Below are positions 61,591 through 64,000 of a stretch of DNA of 64,000 nucleotides, piece after piece. The number at the start of each line of letters is the position of its first letter. Position 1 is the first letter of the stretch. The position numbers and the translations under genes were made by a program. Below the pieces are notes generated by a model. It did no database searches and was not told the origin of the DNA. It saw only the letters and a program-made list of their open reading frames with translations. Origin of the DNA: Orientallactaga sibirica (lineage: Eukaryota; Chordata; Mammalia; Rodentia; Dipodidae); the NCBI GenBank assembly GCA_036365145.1, contig JAEOAD010000794.1, positions 992,001-1,056,000 of the forward strand, given 5' to 3'.

Positions 61591-61651
61591 AAGGGGCTGG
61601 AGAGATGGCTTAGCTGTTAAGGCACTTGCCTGCAAAGCCTAAGGACCCAGG
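61591..61651 (+). mobile_element. B2-like SINE (outer), left part
   Basis: Head of a B2 whose 17-bp duplication aagaatgtatgctgttc lies at 61574-61590 and 62055-62071; interrupted after 'aaggacccagg'. Confidence 0.95.
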
Positions 61652-61670
61652 CTTTTAAAAAAATATCTAT

Positions 61671-61713
<43 letters not shown>

Positions 61714-61883
61714 TTTGCAAGATAAAGAAAGAGGCAGAGAGAGAGAATGGGCATGCCAGAGCATCCAGCCACTGCAAACAAACTCCAGATGCATGCGGCC
61801 CCTTGTGCATTTGCTTTACATGGATCCTGGCGAATCGAACTTTGCAGGCAAACACCTTAACTGCTAAGCCATTGCTCCAGCCC
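61652..61883 (-). mobile_element. B2-like SINE nested in B2, antisense
   Basis: Long TTTA tail then antisense B2, with a perfect 11-bp duplication aaggacccagg (61641-61651 and 61884-61894). Confidence 0.96.
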
Positions 61884-61988
61884 AAGGACCCAGGTTTGAT
61901 TCCCCAGTACCCACATAAGCCTGAAGCATAAGATGATGCATGTATCTGGGGTTCATTTGCAGTGGCTAGAGACCCTGGTGTGCCCATT

Positions 61989-62037
<49 letters not shown>

Positions 62038-62054
62038 GTAAGAAAAAATAAAGA
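61884..62054 (+). mobile_element. B2-like SINE (outer), right part
   Basis: Continues from 'aaggacccaggtttgattcc' to CT array and tail. Confidence 0.95.
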
Positions 62055-62071
62055 AAGAATGTATGCTGTTC

Positions 62072-62595
62072 GAGGGAAAAATAAATTTCTACGACTACCT
62101 TACTCCTCTTGAGCGAACCTAAAATCCTTAAATGCATCTAGTACTCCTGGCTTCTAACCTCCTCACTTTCAACTTCATATCTGAAAATTGGGTTTTAACT
62201 GCCTAACTTCCAGGCCAGACCATCTGCATATGGTTAAAATGCTGCCTAGTTTAGTATTCCTTCTCTGTATCCCGGGAGTACCATCCTTGGGCCCCAGCGT
62301 GGATACTTGGAGCTATATCACAGCTGGCAACTCACCCACCTATCTACTTTCCTTTACTTCTTGGATTTCCAATTGACTTGTCCCTCTTGCCTGAATGACC
62401 CAGTAGAGGCCCCCTCACTTGATAGGAATTTTAGTATACAAGTCGTGTACACCAATTAAACAATCCTTTCTTCCACTGGAATACAATTTGCTTCTAGAAA
62501 GTTCTCAGGGTAATGCCAAATATTGTCAGCACTGCTGTGTTCTGTTCCCTGTCTTCAGTTGTGTAGATTTTTCAAATCCTTAGCAACTTCCTCTT
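62072..62595. other. Unique sequence
   Basis: Nothing recognised. Confidence 0.5.
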
Positions 62596-62599
62596 CTTC

Positions 62600-62840
62600 A
62601 AAGGTGCGCAATGAGACTACATTTCCCAGCATCTTTTGAGGTTAAAAGTAGCCACGTGACAGAGTCTTGCCAGTAGAAGTAAAAGTGAGCTACTACTTCG
62701 GGGCTGACCCAAGGAAACTACTTGGTGTTCTCTTCCATTTTCTTTCTCCATCCAGCAGCGAATTAGAAGAAATTCGAGATCCTGGAAGGGGAGCAGAGCC
62801 CCAAGAAGAAAACCGTATGTCCGCGCAGGATGCTGTAAGC
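62600..62840 (+). repeat. Ancient dispersed repeat A, copy 3
   Basis: 'gagactacatttcccagcat', 'gccacgtgacagagtcttgc' and 'cagtagaagtaaaagtgagc' parallel the 30775 copy. The 138-codon frame from 62667 spans this and the B4 and is not a gene. Confidence 0.5.
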
Positions 62841-62844
62841 AAAT

Positions 62845-63055
62845 ACCATCCGGGCGGGGGAGTTGTCTCAGTAATTAAAGCGCTGTGCTGCGGAAGCCTC
62901 AGTTTGGATCAGCAGAACCCGTGTAAAGCCACAAGAAGGAAGCATCTGATCCCCGCCCTCATAAACAACATCAAAGGCAGCAACAGGAGAATCCCAGAAG
63001 CTCATGGGCCAGCCATCCTGACATTCACAGTGGTGACCCACAAGAGACCCTGCCT
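62845..63055 (+). mobile_element. B4 SINE, part 1
   Basis: ID-like head (gttgtctcagtaattaaagc) and B1-related middle, split by a B1. Confidence 0.72.
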
Positions 63056-63205
63056 AGCTGGGTGTGGTGCTACAAGCCTTTAATCCAGGACTCTGGGAGG
63101 CAAGTGTAGGAGGATAGCTGTGAGTTTGAGGCCAGCCTGGGGCTACACAGTGAGTTCCAAATCAGCCTGGGCTAGAGTGAGACCCTCCCTTGAAAAAAAA
63201 TTTTA
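63056..63205 (+). mobile_element. B1-type SINE nested in B4
   Basis: Complete B1 with A-tail. Confidence 0.94.
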
Positions 63206-63320
63206 AGAGAGAGACCTCGCCTCAAACAAGGTACAAAACAACAACACTGAGTTTTCCTCTGGCCTCCACACATGTGCCATGGCATGTGCACACATACTCA
63301 AGGATAATAAATGAATTTTT
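63206..63320 (+). mobile_element. B4 SINE, part 2
   Basis: 'tcctctggcctccacacatg' and CA-rich end typical of B4. Confidence 0.75.
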
Positions 63321-63329
63321 TAAAATTAG

Positions 63330-63583
63330 GGCTGGAGGGCTGGAGAGATGGCTTAGCGGTTAAGGTGTCTGCCTGCTAAGCCTAAGAACCCGGTTCCAAT
63401 CTCCAGGTCCCACGTTTAGCCAGATGTAAAGTGATGTAAGAGCGCAATGCCGCACTTACCCACAAAGGGGAGCACACACCTGGATTTCGTTTGCAGCAGC
63501 TGAGACTGCTGCTCTCTCTCCTCCCTCTCTGTCTGTCTCTCTCCAAAAATAAATAAAATAATTAAAAAAAAAAAAGAAAAAGA
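63330..63583 (+). mobile_element. B2-like SINE, long variant
   Basis: Extra segment (gatgtaagagcgcaatgccg) present; the first 'ggctggag' is duplicated. aaaattagg flanks it. Confidence 0.93.
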
Positions 63584-63590
63584 AAAATTA

Positions 63591-63800
63591 GGGCTAGAGA
63601 GACAGCTTAGTCGTTAAGGCACTTGCCTGCAAAGCCAAAGGACCCAGATTCAATTCCCCAAGACCCACGTAAGCCAGATGCATAAGGTGGCACATGTACC
63701 TGGAGTTTGTTTGCAGCAACTGGAGGCCCTGGCACACCCATTCTCTCTTTGTATCTTTTTCTCTGTCTGCCTCTCTTTCTCAAATAAATAAATAATTTTT
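63591..63800 (+). mobile_element. B2-like SINE
   Basis: Complete common-form copy directly after the long variant, so both forms can be compared side by side. Confidence 0.94.
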
Positions 63801-64000
63801 TTAATTTTAAATTCCATGAAGACAGCCAGCATCTCATCACCATGTCTGCAGGGAAGCAGAGTGGAGTCACTGAATGCTCTCCTGCCTATCTGTAACTCAG
63901 TGCTCACCCCCAGACACTCTTCCTCCAGCAAGGATCCACCTCTTAAAGGTACTACCACCTTTGTTACAAGAAACTGAAGTACATAGAAGCAGCACCAGAG

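Noticed and set aside
62667..63083. 138-codon plus frame
   Set aside because: Crosses an old repeat, a B4 SINE and the start of a B1; composite chance frame.
1..64000. A novel multi-gene system
   Set aside because: No set of adjacent genes exists. The window is explained by nested retrotransposons and unique non-coding DNA.

Overview
The window is gene-poor mammalian nuclear DNA, almost certainly from a rodent. The strongest evidence is two SINE families repeated throughout on both strands. One is a B1-type 7SL-derived SINE with a lineage-typical middle reading 'gagactacatagtgaattcc'. The other is a B2-like tRNA-derived SINE with a clear A box (tggcttagcgg type), B box (ggttcgattcc type), a CT-rich stretch and an AATAAA-rich tail. 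B4 and ID-like relics, a rodent L1 with an unusually long 3' UTR, and rodent ERVL-MaLR LTRs agree with this. The exact B1/B2 variants are not the mouse, rat or hamster ones I know. A dipodoid rodent (jerboa or jumping mouse group) is my best guess, by inference only.

I find no protein-coding gene, rRNA, functional tRNA, CRISPR array or operon. Every open frame is short (at most about 157 codons). Nearly all fall in SINE, microsatellite, LTR or L1 sequence; the few in unique DNA show no recognisable domain. The region is intergenic or deep-intronic.

Layout: 0-7 kb holds SINEs over old L1 and MaLR LTR relics, a MER5-like hAT fragment and a B4. 7-8.1 kb is a repeat-poor block. 8.1-12.4 kb is an antisense MaLR provirus (both LTRs and a tRNA-Leu-type primer site) loaded with two L1 fragments and four SINEs. 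12.6-15.6 kb is ancient repeat and old antisense L1, broken by B1, B2 and Lx-like L1 sequence. 16-19.7 kb is mostly unique with SINEs and a B4. 20-22 kb is an L1 3' UTR split by two B1s, a GAAA array and an LTR. 23.9-26.8 kb contains two L1 3' UTRs, one antisense and one nearly complete. 26.8-34.4 kb is the least repetitive part, with MIR relics, an old MaLR LTR with internal repeats and an L1M relic. 34.4-36.6 kb is a complete MaLR (LTR-internal-LTR) inserted into an antisense L1 with a perfect 5-bp target duplication. 37-44 kb is SINE-dense with purine arrays. 45.2-47.4 kb holds a Tigger-like relic and a second full MaLR. 48-64 kb alternates unique DNA with SINE clusters, including a tailless 33-bp B2 fragment, a solo LTR inside a B1 and a B2 nested inside a B2.

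The elements do not act as a system. They record successive insertions: old L1M, MIR, MER5 and Tigger first, then MaLR and lineage L1, then B1 and B2. I see no undescribed functional system. The most unusual items are two SINE fragments that lack any 3' tail yet carry perfect 16-bp target duplications, a B2 subfamily with an internal insertion, and a possible B2/L1 chimeric junction. Boundaries of repeats are read by eye and may be off by several bases.
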